Source: SAR324 cluster bacterium
GTDB taxonomy: Bacteria > SAR324 > NAC60-12
Assembly (NCBI GenBank): GCA_022448485.1
Contig: JAKUUI010000018.1
Location: 1-38,397, forward strand
Direction of reading: 5' to 3'
DNA length: 38,397 bases
Position numbers and translations under genes: made by a program. Position 1 is the stretch's first letter. The number at the start of each line of letters is the position of its first letter. The notes beneath the pieces are model-generated. The model did not search any database and was not told the origin of the DNA. It saw nothing but the letters and a program-made list of their open reading frames with translations. Shown here piece after piece: positions 16,322-25,799 of the stretch.

Positions 16322-17242
16322 TCAGTGATTAAGCAGTTCAGGACAAACTCTGGCATTTAGAAAGGCATTAGCTGTTTCAGCTGAAATTGGGTGCAGTAAC
16401 TGTGGTATCGTGATGTTTTCCCGTTCCGGAATAGCGTAAGGTGTTACAAAATTGACGGAAATGCTCTTTGCTTTAGTAGGGTTTGACTTTCCATTATTGA
16501 GAACGATTTTATTCAATTTTTCTGCGGCAGCATAATTAGGATTAAGCAGGGTAACATTTCTGTATCCTTCCGCATTAAAAGCTTCTTTGAATAAGTTTTC
16601 ACGGTATCCATAATGCGTACAGCCAAGAAAAGCAATCAGCGGAGATTTGATGTTTTCAGGCAGTTGTTGCAGAGCTTTTTGAACCCAGTGCCGGATATGC
16701 TTCTCTACTAGTTCACCTTCCGGATCATTTGAAATCTGGGTCGCTAAATTTGGGCAATTCTGGGCAATGATACGATTTTCTGCAATTCCATTTTGGCAGA
16801 GCATATTTTGAAAAGTATTTGCAGAAATCGTAATTGGAGTAGCAAATATAAGAGCCGTTGGTTGTGAATTCTGACCAAGACTTTCCAAAAGCATCTTGAT
16901 CCCAACAGTCACAATTCCTTCAATTTTAATTGCTTTATCTGATGGATATAACAATTTCTCCAGCAAAACAGAGAGTGTTCCACATGCAACAAAAACGTAA
17001 TCTGGTGCAAACAGTTTGTCTGTATTCAGAAGAATTTTCTCGAATGTTTCAAGCTGCTCTTCTCTTCCGGACATGAAATTGTATCCTCTTTCATCTGCAG
17101 GAACAGCATTAACGTAGGTGATGTGCAGATCGTCAACAGGAAGTTGTGGCAGTGTCGACTTTGCACGCTCCTTTATGAGACGCATCAGTTGAGCGCAAAT
17201 CGATAGACCACCAAGTCCTGAATCCGTGATGACAAGGTTCAT
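16322..17242 (-). CDS. Aspartate/glutamate racemase-family protein (MurI-like)
   Basis: The 306-residue protein opens VITDSGLGGLSI, the signature of MurI with its acid/base Asp7. The two catalytic cysteines of cofactor-independent racemases are present at about 87 (VACGTLS) and 208 (GCTHYGY). The first motif is normally ACNTAS; here Asn is Gly and Ala is Leu, so the active site has diverged. The protein is about 40 residues longer than typical MurI. It may make D-glutamate for peptidoglycan or act on another substrate. It leads the racemase-isomerase-priA operon, whose genes are 3 bp apart. Whether it is the cell's only MurI cannot be told from this window. Confidence 0.7.
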   Translation of the reverse strand: MNLVITDSGLGGLSICAQLMRLIKERAKSTLPQLPVDDLHITYVNAVPADERGYNFMSGREEQLETFEKILLNTDKLFAPDYVFVACGTLSVLLEKLLYPSDKAIKIEGIVTVGIKMLLESLGQNSQPTALIFATPITISANTFQNMLCQNGIAENRIIAQNCPNLATQISNDPEGELVEKHIRHWVQKALQQLPENIKSPLIAFLGCTHYGYRENLFKEAFNAEGYRNVTLLNPNYAAAEKLNKIVLNNGKSNPTKAKSISVNFVTPYAIPERENITIPQLLHPISAETANAFLNARVCPELLNH

Positions 17243-17413
17243 GAAGAATTAATTTAGGTAGGTGATATGGATCTAAAATAGCATAGCTAACCATATCCTG
17301 AGACCAGGTTAAATTCAAACTAATAGTGTTTAATTACTGACTACCTATGGTTCACAGACTCAACTTGTGGAACTTCAAATTGTGAATCAGAACTGAGAAT
17401 AGGATGGGGAATG

Positions 17414-17449
17414 CCTGCTATACTGTTCTTGAAGTTCAGTTACAGCAGG
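17414..17449 (-). terminator. Hairpin downstream of pnp
   Basis: The arms CCTGCTATACTG and CAGTTACAGCAGG pair over about 12 bases with one irregularity, around an 11-base loop. The hairpin starts about 40 bases after the pnp stop. No T-run follows in the direction of transcription, so it may be a 3'-end stabiliser or a Rho-dependent end and not a classical terminator. Confidence 0.4.
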
Positions 17450-17488
17450 ATATTGTTTATCTAATATGTAAGCAGCCAATTGCAGGAC

Positions 17489-19561
17489 TTAAACGTCCTT
17501 AATGCTGAGCTGTATTTTTCCACGTCTGTCAACACCAGTTGCTTTGACGGTGACTATGTCACCCTCTCTACAAACATCTGTGACTTTTTCGACTCTACCT
17601 TCAGCCAAGTTTGAAATATGTACAAGCCCTTCTGTTCCAGGAAAAACTTCAACGAATGCACCAAAGTCCATCACTTTCTTAACAGGACCTGTATAAGTCT
17701 CACCTATCTCAATTGTACGTGTGAGTTTTTGTACTATTTCCAGTGCTTCATCAGCAGCTTGATGGTCCCGAGACATAATAGAGACAATTCCGTCATCATC
17801 AATGTTAATTTTTACTCCGGTTTGCTCTACAATACTCTTGATCATTTTCCCGCCAGGACCAATTACTGTACCAATTTTATCTGGTGCAATTTTATGTGTG
17901 ATAAAGCGAGGTGCATAAGAAGACAAACCTTCACGAGATCCTTTCAGGGCTTCACTCATTTTTTCTAAAATATGCAATCTTCCTTCACGAGCTTGCATCA
18001 GCGATTTTTCTACAATTTTACGCTTCAGCCCCTTGATTTTAATATCCATCTGAAGTGCAGTGATACCATTCTCTGTGCCTACAACTTTAAAATCCATGTC
18101 ACCCAGATGGTCTTCGTCGCCCAGAATATCTGAAAGAATAACATTGTTTTTACCATCACTGATCAGACCCATTGCAATTCCTGCAGTGGCTTCTGTAAGA
18201 GGAACTCCAGCATCCATCATGGCTAGTGAACCAGCACAAACTGTAGCCATTGAAGATGAACCATTTGATTCAAGAATTTCTGAAACCAGGCGGATTGTAT
18301 AAGGAAACTTTGCTTTGCTTGGTATTACCGGAGCCAATCCCCGTTCAGCAAGAGTACCATGTCCAATCTCTCTACGTCCAGGTCCGCGTGGAGGACGTGC
18401 CTCACCTACACTGAAACTTGGGAAGTTATAGTGCAGCATAAATCTTTTGAAAGAAATTCCGTCGAGTGAATCAATCATTTTTTCATCTTCACGAGCACCA
18501 AGCGTAGTTACGGCCAGTGCCTGTGTTTCACCCCTGGTGAAAAGGGCCGACCCATGTGTCCGTGGAAGGACTTTGGTTTCACATGTAATTGGCCGAATCT
18601 CAGTTGGTTTTCGTCCGTCAATACGAATTTGATTCTTGATTAAACTCGAGCGCATTTCATCTTTCTTGATGCCAGCAAATATTTCATTAAGCTCCGATGC
18701 AGAATCGGATTCCGGTGTCTCACCAAGAATTTCACTGCTTATTTCATCGCGTAATGTGTCCAATTGCTCATAGCGCTCCATTTTATCTTTAATACTTAAT
18801 GCTTTTCGAAGACGTTTTGGAGCAATAGTTTCAACTTTTGTTTTCAACTCAGCATCAACAACCACGGCATCTACAGTACGTTTTTTCTTACCGACACTCT
18901 GCATTAACTCTTCCTGCATGGCAATGATGGGCTGGGCCTGTTCCTGTCCATACCAAAGTGCATCCAGCATAATTTCTTCACTAACACCTTTTGCTTCACC
19001 TTCTACCATTAAAATAGCATCTTTGGATACAGCCATAAAGATGTTAAGCTCACTATCTTTTAGTACTTCCGGACTTGGGTTTGTCACAAATTGGCCTTCA
19101 ATACGCCCAACTCTTATTCCGCCAAGCGGACTGTGAAAAGGTATGTCCGAAATGGCCAGTGCTGCTGAGGCACCATTCATTGCGGCAACATCTGAGGGGT
19201 GAACAAGATCGTGACTCAAGACTGTTGCCATAATCAATGTTTCAGCCATGTAATTTTCTTCAAAAGCCGGCCGCAACGGACGATCAATAATGCGCGAAAT
19301 CAGTGTTTCATTGTCTGAAAGTCGAGCTTCACGTTTAAGGAAACCTCCTGGGATACGTCCTGCGGCATAATATTTTTCAACATAAAATACTGAAAGGGGG
19401 AAAAAATCTCCTCCTGCCCCTGATCCTTTTGCCGCAGTTGCAGCAACGAGTACTACTGTGTCACCATATGTTACTAATACGGATCCGTTGGCCTGTTTGG
19501 CCATTCTTCCTGTTTCCAGCTTCATTGTTGCTGGTCCAAATTCTCTTTCTACAATTTTCAT
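17489..19561 (-). CDS. pnp: Polyribonucleotide nucleotidyltransferase (PNPase)
   Basis: The 690-residue phosphorolytic 3'-5' exoribonuclease is near the family length of about 700. It has two RNase PH domains (first about 10-140; second about 315-540, with MLHYNFPSFSVGEARPPRGPGRREIGHG and the metal-site DILGDEDHLGDMDFKV). A KH domain (GPGGKMIKSIVEQTG) and an S1 domain (YTGPVKKVMDFGAFVEVFPG) follow. Three start codons stand in a row (GTG ATG ATG); the second ATG is spaced best from AGGAG and is used here. It follows rpsO after a 337-bp spacer with a hairpin, the arrangement in which PNPase autoregulation operates in E. coli. Confidence 0.97.
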   Translation of the reverse strand: MKIVEREFGPATMKLETGRMAKQANGSVLVTYGDTVVLVAATAAKGSGAGGDFFPLSVFYVEKYYAAGRIPGGFLKREARLSDNETLISRIIDRPLRPAFEENYMAETLIMATVLSHDLVHPSDVAAMNGASAALAISDIPFHSPLGGIRVGRIEGQFVTNPSPEVLKDSELNIFMAVSKDAILMVEGEAKGVSEEIMLDALWYGQEQAQPIIAMQEELMQSVGKKKRTVDAVVVDAELKTKVETIAPKRLRKALSIKDKMERYEQLDTLRDEISSEILGETPESDSASELNEIFAGIKKDEMRSSLIKNQIRIDGRKPTEIRPITCETKVLPRTHGSALFTRGETQALAVTTLGAREDEKMIDSLDGISFKRFMLHYNFPSFSVGEARPPRGPGRREIGHGTLAERGLAPVIPSKAKFPYTIRLVSEILESNGSSSMATVCAGSLAMMDAGVPLTEATAGIAMGLISDGKNNVILSDILGDEDHLGDMDFKVVGTENGITALQMDIKIKGLKRKIVEKSLMQAREGRLHILEKMSEALKGSREGLSSYAPRFITHKIAPDKIGTVIGPGGKMIKSIVEQTGVKINIDDDGIVSIMSRDHQAADEALEIVQKLTRTIEIGETYTGPVKKVMDFGAFVEVFPGTEGLVHISNLAEGRVEKVTDVCREGDIVTVKATGVDRRGKIQLSIKDV

Positions 19562-19898
19562 CATCACTCCTAATTATCAACGTTCTACCGATTCAGACTT
19601 AACGGCAATACCTTTTTCAAATGTCTGATCTTTGGTATTCTTCAAATAGTAGCATCCTAATTCTAATATCTTACCGATCCAGAAAAAACAATGACAATCC
19701 AGTTTTCAGTCATGATACTGCAGGCAAGTCCTAGTAAATTCGTTATCAAAAAACTAAAATGGACAGCAGTAAGAGGGTAAGCAGACTTTATGCTACAGGA
19801 TACGGGGGAATAGAAATGGTAGAATGTGGCATTTGCCAAATAATACCGAACAGAAGACCAGCCCCCGTGGACAAGTCTTCTGTGAAGTTTCGTATGAG
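19562..19898. other. rpsO-pnp intergenic spacer
   Basis: This gap is far wider than the others in the operon. It carries a hairpin next to the rpsO stop and probably an internal pnp promoter and the pnp leader. Small open frames on both strands (for example 19663-19902) show no coding signs. In E. coli the equivalent spacer holds the rpsO terminator and the RNase III site for PNPase autocontrol; by position it could be the same here. Confidence 0.5.
19850..19883 (-). terminator. Hairpin immediately after rpsO
   Basis: A perfect nine-base stem (ACAGAAGAC / GTCTTCTGT) surrounds a 16-base GC-rich loop and begins about 15 bases after the rpsO stop. The sequence after it, TCGGTATTATTTGG, has no continuous T-run. 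It may be an attenuator or an RNA-processing site and not a strong terminator. Confidence 0.5.
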
Positions 19899-20168
19899 TC
19901 ACTTGATGCGAATCTCGAGTTGTTTAGAAACAGAAACGTAACTGTCGCTATTTCTATTCTTAAGATAATTCATGAAATTTCGTCGTATACCAACTAATTT
20001 CAATAAACCACGGCGGGAACTGAAGTCCTTTGGTTGGCTTCGTAGATGATCTGTCAATGAATTGATCCGTTCAGTTAATAATGCGAGCTGTACTTCAGTG
20101 GAGCCAGTATCGGATTTATTTTTGCCGAACTTGTTTACAATTTCGACCTTACGTTCTTTTGTAAGCAT
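19899..20168 (-). CDS. rpsO: 30S ribosomal protein S15
   Basis: The 89-residue protein has exactly the E. coli length when started at the ATG opening MLTKERKVEIV; the TTG 24 bp upstream would add an atypical extension. The 16S rRNA-binding residues are in the usual frame: DTGSTEVQLALLTERI, SRRGLLKLVGIRR and the C-terminal LKNRNSDSY. S15 nucleates the 30S platform. The ribosome-binding site is weak, and the gene starts 16 bp after truB, so coupling or an RNA-structure-dependent (S15-autoregulated) leader is possible. Confidence 0.96.
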   Translation of the reverse strand: MLTKERKVEIVNKFGKNKSDTGSTEVQLALLTERINSLTDHLRSQPKDFSSRRGLLKLVGIRRNFMNYLKNRNSDSYVSVSKQLEIRIK

Positions 20169-20184
20169 ATAAATGTATTGTTTT

Positions 20185-21117
20185 CTATACAAATACCTTT
20201 GTTGGTTGAAAATAACTCCCTAGATTCTCCCACATAACGAAGCCGATAGCAACTAAATTATGGCAGGTATCAACAACTTTGGTTTGAACTGGATTTGTTT
20301 CCAGTCCAAATTCTTTTTCATCAGTCTTTTTGCCGTTTCCTTCAGTACTGAATTGTGGTGAAACTTCAACACGACGCCCTTGTTTTATGGAACTCACCAT
20401 TTCAGGAGTACCAATGACTGTGTAAAGGTGGTTCAGCACCTCTAAAGGAGAAATCCACGGCACATTGTTTTCGGTTTCTATTTTTTCAAGCTCTTCTATT
20501 GACACCGAATTGCTAGTGTGAAACCATTTCCCACAAGCTAAACGCTCCAAGGAAGTAAGGTGTGCGCCTACTTTCAGCAGAAGTCCCAAGTCGTTAGCCA
20601 GTGTCCGGATATAAGTTCCTTTAGAACAGTTTATCCGGATTTGTACAAATGGGAGTTCTATAGATTCTACCTCTAATTCATGGAAAGTGACTAACCTGGT
20701 TTTGACTGGAACTTTTAGTCCTTGTCTTGCAAGTTTATAGGCTGGAACACCCTTGATTTTTGTTGCAGAAAATGCAGGAGTTTGCTGTGTCTGTTGACCA
20801 AGAAAAGTGTGAATCGTTTTTGTTACTTCTTCCGGATTTAAATTCCCTAAATTCTGGAACTCCGTGACTTTTCCTTCAGCGTCAAATGTGTCAGTGGATT
20901 CACCAAATTTAAAAACTGCACGGTAGGTTTTGTCTGCATCATTGAAAAGCGGGATCAGGCGAGTTGCCTGCCCAAGAAATACCGGCAATACACCTTTTGC
21001 CATGGGGTCTAAAGTGCCGAGATGGCCGACTTTCTTTTCATGAAACTTCCGTTTAATAAAACGAACGACATCAAAAGAAGTCCATCCCCCAGGCTTATTG
21101 ATGCTGATTATCCTCAA
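20185..21117 (-). CDS. truB: tRNA pseudouridine(55) synthase TruB
   Basis: The 310-residue enzyme makes pseudouridine 55 in the tRNA T-loop. It begins SINKPGGWTSFDVV and holds the catalytic Asp at about 37 in VGHLGTLDPMAKGVLPV. Later come the conserved TQQTPAFSATKIKG and CSKGTYIRTLANDLG blocks, and a C-terminal extension with a Lys/Glu-rich stretch before ATGFV-like strands. The start is TTG with AAAGGG four bases upstream; no ATG occurs near the conserved N-terminus. It sits between rbfA and rpsO in the standard order. Confidence 0.95.
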   Translation of the reverse strand: MRIISINKPGGWTSFDVVRFIKRKFHEKKVGHLGTLDPMAKGVLPVFLGQATRLIPLFNDADKTYRAVFKFGESTDTFDAEGKVTEFQNLGNLNPEEVTKTIHTFLGQQTQQTPAFSATKIKGVPAYKLARQGLKVPVKTRLVTFHELEVESIELPFVQIRINCSKGTYIRTLANDLGLLLKVGAHLTSLERLACGKWFHTSNSVSIEELEKIETENNVPWISPLEVLNHLYTVIGTPEMVSSIKQGRRVEVSPQFSTEGNGKKTDEKEFGLETNPVQTKVVDTCHNLVAIGFVMWENLGSYFQPTKVFV

Positions 21118-21164
21118 GAAACCCTTTATATTAAACCAAAACCAACAAGAACATTAACCAGAAA

Positions 21165-21548
21165 CTAATTCTTTAAGTCACTTACCTGTTCTAGTGGCTG
21201 TTCAGAATCTTTCGGAAGAACGCTGCGCAACAAAATTTCAATTTCATCGCTATGGTCAAATCCTGCATCATATACAAGAGTTAAATGCGGCGTGTTGCGA
21301 GTTTTGAGAACTTTCCCAAGTTGTCGGCTAAAGAAACCGGATGCACGATTTAATGATTCAATCAATTCTTTCTGACCTTCAGTTGGGAAAACTGAAACGT
21401 AGACTTTTGCGGAGGTCAAGCTTGGGGTTGCCTCAACTCTGCTGATTGTAACTTTGCTGAAGCGTGGGTCACTGCTATCAAAAAGAAGTACTTCAGATAG
21501 TCGGCGATGCACCAAAGTGCTGAAATTACTTCTTCCTGTTTTATGCAT
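21165..21548 (-). CDS. rbfA: 30S ribosome-binding factor RbfA
   Basis: The 127-residue protein has one KH-like domain. It carries VHRRLSEVLLFDSSDPRFSKVTISRVE, the ALxx-type strand SAKVYVSVF, and the conserved basic-then-acidic end RNTPHLTLVYDAGFDHSDEIEILL. RbfA matures the 5' end of 16S rRNA and is needed in cold growth. The start is 6 bp after the infB stop, so translation is probably coupled. Confidence 0.94.
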   Translation of the reverse strand: MHKTGRSNFSTLVHRRLSEVLLFDSSDPRFSKVTISRVEATPSLTSAKVYVSVFPTEGQKELIESLNRASGFFSRQLGKVLKTRNTPHLTLVYDAGFDHSDEIEILLRSVLPKDSEQPLEQVSDLKN

Positions 21549-21554
21549 GATTTA

Positions 21555-24251
21555 TTACAGCCGTGCGCTTTCTTCAATTTGTTCGTAAGCTTCTACAATA
21601 TCGCCATCCTCAATTTCCAAAAATCCCAGTACCATTCCGCACTCATAATTTTGTGCAACTTCCTGAACATCGTCTTTGAAGCGCTTCAGAGAAATAATTG
21701 AACCTTCAAATATATTTTCTTCTTTACGTAACACGCGTATAAGGGAATTGCGGAGTAGTTTCCCATCTGTTACCAGACCACCAACTACTATTCCATTTTT
21801 ACCTGAAGAAAAGACCTGACGGACTTCTAAATGCCCAAGTACTTCTTCTCTAATATCAGGCTCCAGAAGACCTTCCATTGCTGCTTTTACATCGTCCAAT
21901 GCGTTGTAAATAACGTCATAGAGGCGTACATCAACACCTTCGCTGGTTCTAATTTCCCGGGCTTTTGCGTCCATTTGTACGTTAAAACCAACAATAATAG
22001 CATCTGAAGCAGAAGCTAATGTTACATCAGTTTCGGTAACGTTACCTACCGAACAGAGGAGAAACCGTGGGGAAATACGCTCATCACCAATTTGTTCGAG
22101 GGAAGTTTTGAGTGCTTCAACTGAACCTTGTACATCTCCTTTTAAAATCAGGCGAAGTTCTGTTGCTTTCCCTTCTTCTATTTTGCTGAAAAGATTGTCC
22201 AGACTTGTTTTCTGGTGTTCTCTAATAGTTTCAGATCTAAGTTTATACTCACTTTCTTCCGCAATTTGGCGTGCTTTTTTCTCATCCTCAAGAACAACGA
22301 AATTTTCTCCCACTTCAGGCACATTGCTTAAACCAGAAATTTCAACTGGAATTGCAGGACCTGCTTCAATCATTGCATCACCAATCTCATTAAACATCGC
22401 CCGTATTCGCCCATGAATACTGCCCATGACGAAATAATCACCAATATTCAGGGTTCCTCGTTGAACAAGAACAGTACCTACAGGGCCTTGCCCTTTGCGT
22501 ACACGTGACTCGATGATAGTTCCGCGGGCAAATCCTTTAGGTGTTGATTTGAGTTCCAGTATTTCTGCCTGCAAATGAATCATTTCAAGTAGTTCTTCAA
22601 TTCCTTCACCTGTTTTTGCAGAAACGTTGACATAAATCGTGCTTCCTCCCAAATCTTCTGGAATCAGTTCGTATGATAGTAATTCTTGTTGGATCTTCAT
22701 TGGATCAGACTCACGACGATCAATTTTATTTACTGCAACGATAATGGGCACATTTGCTGCTCGAGCATGCTGGATCGCTTCAACAGTTTGAGGCTGGACC
22801 TTATCATCTGCGGCAACAACGAGAACTACTATATCAGTAATATTGGCTCCTCTAGCCCGCATGGAAGTAAAAGCCTCGTGCCCTGGTGTATCCAGAAAAG
22901 TGACTTTATTACCTCCTACTTCAAGATGATATGCACCAATGTGCTGGGTAATCCCGCCAGCTTCTCCAGAAGCGATGCGAGTTTCACGAATTTTGTCAAG
23001 AAGTGATGTTTTACCATGATCAACATGCCCCATAATTGTCACAATTGGTGCACGTTCTTTAAGCTCTGAGGCGTCAGGTTCTTCTTCTTTGAGCAGGTCG
23101 ACTAACTCAAACGAGGCCACTTCAACAGAGATATCAAAATCTGCTGCTATCAGTTCAGCTGTTTCACCAGGGATAGTTTGATTAATTGTTGCCATGATGC
23201 CTAAAGACATCAGTTTTTTTAAGATTTCAGGAACTTTTATGCCAATTAATCCTGCAAGTTCAGCAACGGCAACTTGGTTCCCAATCCGGATGCTCTTTTT
23301 ACGTGGATTAAAAACGTGTTTCGGTGTATTAGGATCTGAACCTTTCATGGACCTTTCGTCGTTTCGTCGATCTTTGACAAAGTCTTTTTTTCGACGACGA
23401 GGCCTTCTTTCACGAATATTGTAATAATCTCGTTGTCCACCTCCACCTTTTCGTTTTTGCTCTGCATCAGGACGACGGAAATTTTTGATTTTTAGCGACT
23501 CATCATCTTCTTCAGAATGAGTGTGTCTGTAGATAACCTTAGTTTTCTTCGATTTTTTTTCTGGCCTAATGATAGTTTTTCCATAAGAATTGGAGGTATT
23601 ATGCTGATGCTCTTCAGGTAAAGCAATGTTGGTTGGTTCAGAGGGCTCGTATTTTTCATCAATTGGTTCAATTTTACTTTCTGGAAAGGGGGGCTCCGAT
23701 TCAGAAGGATTTTTTTTGTATTTCAGCAAGCTTGTGTCTGCTTTATTATTTTTTGAGACATTAAAAATTAAGCCAGATTCTTGAGGCGTTTCTTTTTCTG
23801 CCTCAAGCGCAACTCCCATAATTCCTTTGTCTGGCTTTGACTTCCCCTCAGATTCGACTTTTGATTCCTTTAGTGGAGGGACTGGCTCTTTCCTTCTCTT
23901 TCGTACACGCCTTTTTGGTGGTACATCAACTTTATCCTCATCTAGTTGAGATTTAGTGGAAATTGTGACAATTTTGGTGCCCTTACCAGTTTTAGTTTTT
24001 TTATCGTCATCAGTAAATTTTGTTTGTTTATCAGCGGGCTTCAATCGAAGCTTCCCCTTCGCTTTGGCAGACTTCGTCAAGACAAAGCCCTGGGCACTCT
24101 TGGTCATTTTTCTTACTATGTCAGCTTGCTCAAGAGACAATTCAGAGAAATTACCTGTAACTGGAATTCCAGCTTTGCGCATCTTAGTGAGCAGTTGTTT
24201 TGCCGGCATTTTTAATTCTTTTGCCAGTTCAAATACTCTTACTTCGGACAT
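21555..24251 (-). CDS. infB: Translation initiation factor IF-2
   Basis: The 898-residue GTPase brings initiator tRNA to the 30S subunit. It has an N-terminal IF2N domain (about 1-55) and a long charged linker (60-300) rich in Lys and Arg. A second IF2N-like domain lies near 325-385. The G domain has GHVDHGKT at about 408, [23 protein letters not shown] and SAKTGEG. Domains II to IV include [14 protein letters not shown] and end with the fMet-tRNA binding part. Linker length varies in the family. A good AAGGA site precedes the ATG. The gene follows nusA by 40 bp. Confidence 0.97.
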   Translation of the reverse strand: MSEVRVFELAKELKMPAKQLLTKMRKAGIPVTGNFSELSLEQADIVRKMTKSAQGFVLTKSAKAKGKLRLKPADKQTKFTDDDKKTKTGKGTKIVTISTKSQLDEDKVDVPPKRRVRKRRKEPVPPLKESKVESEGKSKPDKGIMGVALEAEKETPQESGLIFNVSKNNKADTSLLKYKKNPSESEPPFPESKIEPIDEKYEPSEPTNIALPEEHQHNTSNSYGKTIIRPEKKSKKTKVIYRHTHSEEDDESLKIKNFRRPDAEQKRKGGGGQRDYYNIRERRPRRRKKDFVKDRRNDERSMKGSDPNTPKHVFNPRKKSIRIGNQVAVAELAGLIGIKVPEILKKLMSLGIMATINQTIPGETAELIAADFDISVEVASFELVDLLKEEEPDASELKERAPIVTIMGHVDHGKTSLLDKIRETRIASGEAGGITQHIGAYHLEVGGNKVTFLDTPGHEAFTSMRARGANITDIVVLVVAADDKVQPQTVEAIQHARAANVPIIVAVNKIDRRESDPMKIQQELLSYELIPEDLGGSTIYVNVSAKTGEGIEELLEMIHLQAEILELKSTPKGFARGTIIESRVRKGQGPVGTVLVQRGTLNIGDYFVMGSIHGRIRAMFNEIGDAMIEAGPAIPVEISGLSNVPEVGENFVVLEDEKKARQIAEESEYKLRSETIREHQKTSLDNLFSKIEEGKATELRLILKGDVQGSVEALKTSLEQIGDERISPRFLLCSVGNVTETDVTLASASDAIIVGFNVQMDAKAREIRTSEGVDVRLYDVIYNALDDVKAAMEGLLEPDIREEVLGHLEVRQVFSSGKNGIVVGGLVTDGKLLRNSLIRVLRKEENIFEGSIISLKRFKDDVQEVAQNYECGMVLGFLEIEDGDIVEAYEQIEESARL

Positions 24252-24291
24252 GAATTCCTTTTGGGGTTTAATACAGGTTAAAAAAATATTA

Positions 24292-25752
24292 CTACTTGCT
24301 GGTATCAGTGGCTTGACTCTGGAGACTCAGGAGATTCAGGGAGTCTGTTTCTGTTTTAACTTTGGCTTCTGATTTGGCACCAGCTTTTGGTTTAGCTTTT
24401 GGTTTAGCTTTTGGTTTAGCTTTTGGTTTAGCTTTTGGTTTAGCTTTTGGTTTAGCTTTTAGTTTAGTTTTTTCAGCCACTGTTTCTTGAGCAGTTTCTG
24501 ACTCTTCTTCAGCCTCTGTATCTTCTGCAACCTCAGTTTCATCCGAAGTTTCCATGAACGAATCTTGATTTTCCTCTTGATTCTCCGCAGCAGCAGTATC
24601 AGTTTGACTTTCTTCGTCAGTGTTTTCCTCAGTCACTTCCTCGGAATCTTCCGTACTTTCAATACCATTATCTTTTGATTTTGCAAATTCTTTCTCCAGC
24701 TGTTCATCAATGGTTAGTTCATATTCGTCAGTAGCAACAATGTTGATTTTGTATCCGATTAATTTTGAAGCCAGACGCACATTTTGTCCTTTGTGCCCAA
24801 TCGCCAGTGAAAGTTGACTTGGTGCAACGACAACATCAATTTGTTGAGTTTCCTCGTCAATTTCAAGACTGTCAATTTCTGCGGGCGCCAGTGCATTGCA
24901 GGCATATTCGTCAATGTTTTCACTCCAGCGAACAATATCAATTTTTTCACCATTTAAATCATTGACAATGGTCTGCACACGGCTGCCACGCATTCCTACA
25001 CACGAACCAACCGGATCGACTTCATCATCTGTTGAATATACAGAAATTTTCGCTCTGCGTCCCGGTTCTCTTGAAGCATTGATAATTTTGACTATTCCGT
25101 CAAATATTTCTGGAACCTCCATCTCGAACAACTTAATCAGCAGCCCCGGATGTGTCCTTGAAATTGTAAGTTGAGAATCTTTATGCGGATTGTCATTGAC
25201 ATCCAATAATAACACTCTGACATGGTCCCCAAAAGTAAAATTTTCACCATAAATTTGTTCTCTCCGAAACAAATAGGCTTCTACTTTATTTTGAAAACTG
25301 ATAGCAACACGCCCGTTGGGCTCGACTCGCAAAACAGTGCCAGTTAAAACTTCTCCTATTTTATCTGTAAAAGTAGAAACGACCATTTGGCGCTCTGCTT
25401 CCTTCAAGCTGCCAAAAATAATGGGGCGTGTTGAGTGAGCAATCCTCTGAAATTCTCGATCGGAAATCTCATATTCAACCTCATCTCCGAGTCCTGCATC
25501 AGGATCAATTTCGGTGACATCTTCGACAGAAATTTCATTGTGAGGATCTTCAACCAGTTCAACAACCTCCTTAAAATGGAATAAGTTTATTTTCCCGGTG
25601 TTTTCATCGATTTGCCCCTCAATTTCCCGATAAGGCAATTTGCGTTGTGCAGCCTGAATAAGCGACTCTTCTACCAGTTTTATCACCACCTCGTGATCCA
25701 AACCTTTCTCTTTGGAGAAGTCCTTAATGATTTCAAATAAGTTTTCTTTCAA
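24292..25752 (-). CDS. nusA: Transcription termination/antitermination factor NusA
   Basis: The 486-residue RNA-polymerase-binding factor has an N-terminal RNAP-binding domain (about 1-125), an S1 domain (about 130-200, GTVLRVEPNGRVAISFQN) and two KH domains (230-345: GSCVGMRGSRVQTIVNDLNG and SLAIGHKGQNVRLASKL). The C-terminal helical acidic repeats of E. coli NusA are missing. In their place are an acidic Glu/Thr-rich segment (about 362-430) and a run of KPKA tetrapeptides (about 431-460). The start is TTG with AGGTGA six bases upstream; no ATG fits the conserved N-terminus. It lies 47 bp after rimP. Confidence 0.95.
   Translation of the reverse strand: MKENLFEIIKDFSKEKGLDHEVVIKLVEESLIQAAQRKLPYREIEGQIDENTGKINLFHFKEVVELVEDPHNEISVEDVTEIDPDAGLGDEVEYEISDREFQRIAHSTRPIIFGSLKEAERQMVVSTFTDKIGEVLTGTVLRVEPNGRVAISFQNKVEAYLFRREQIYGENFTFGDHVRVLLLDVNDNPHKDSQLTISRTHPGLLIKLFEMEVPEIFDGIVKIINASREPGRRAKISVYSTDDEVDPVGSCVGMRGSRVQTIVNDLNGEKIDIVRWSENIDEYACNALAPAEIDSLEIDEETQQIDVVVAPSQLSLAIGHKGQNVRLASKLIGYKINIVATDEYELTIDEQLEKEFAKSKDNGIESTEDSEEVTEENTDEESQTDTAAAENQEENQDSFMETSDETEVAEDTEAEEESETAQETVAEKTKLKAKPKAKPKAKPKAKPKAKPKAKPKAGAKSEAKVKTETDSLNLLSLQSQATDTSK
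24382..24465 (-). repeat. 12-bp tandem repeat inside nusA
   Basis: Seven adjacent copies of AGCTTTTGGTTT (plus-strand reading), six identical and the last with one change, encode the Lys-Pro-Lys-Ala tail of NusA. The nucleotide identity, beyond what the protein needs, points to recent slippage expansion. Copy number is likely to vary between strains. Confidence 0.95.
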
Positions 25753-25799
25753 AATTCACCTTTTTTTCGTCGTGTTTCGTTCGAAATTTATTCAAACAG

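Noticed and set aside
24382-24465. CRISPR or regulatory repeat array
   Set aside because: The units are 12 bp with no spacers, and they stay in frame within nusA.
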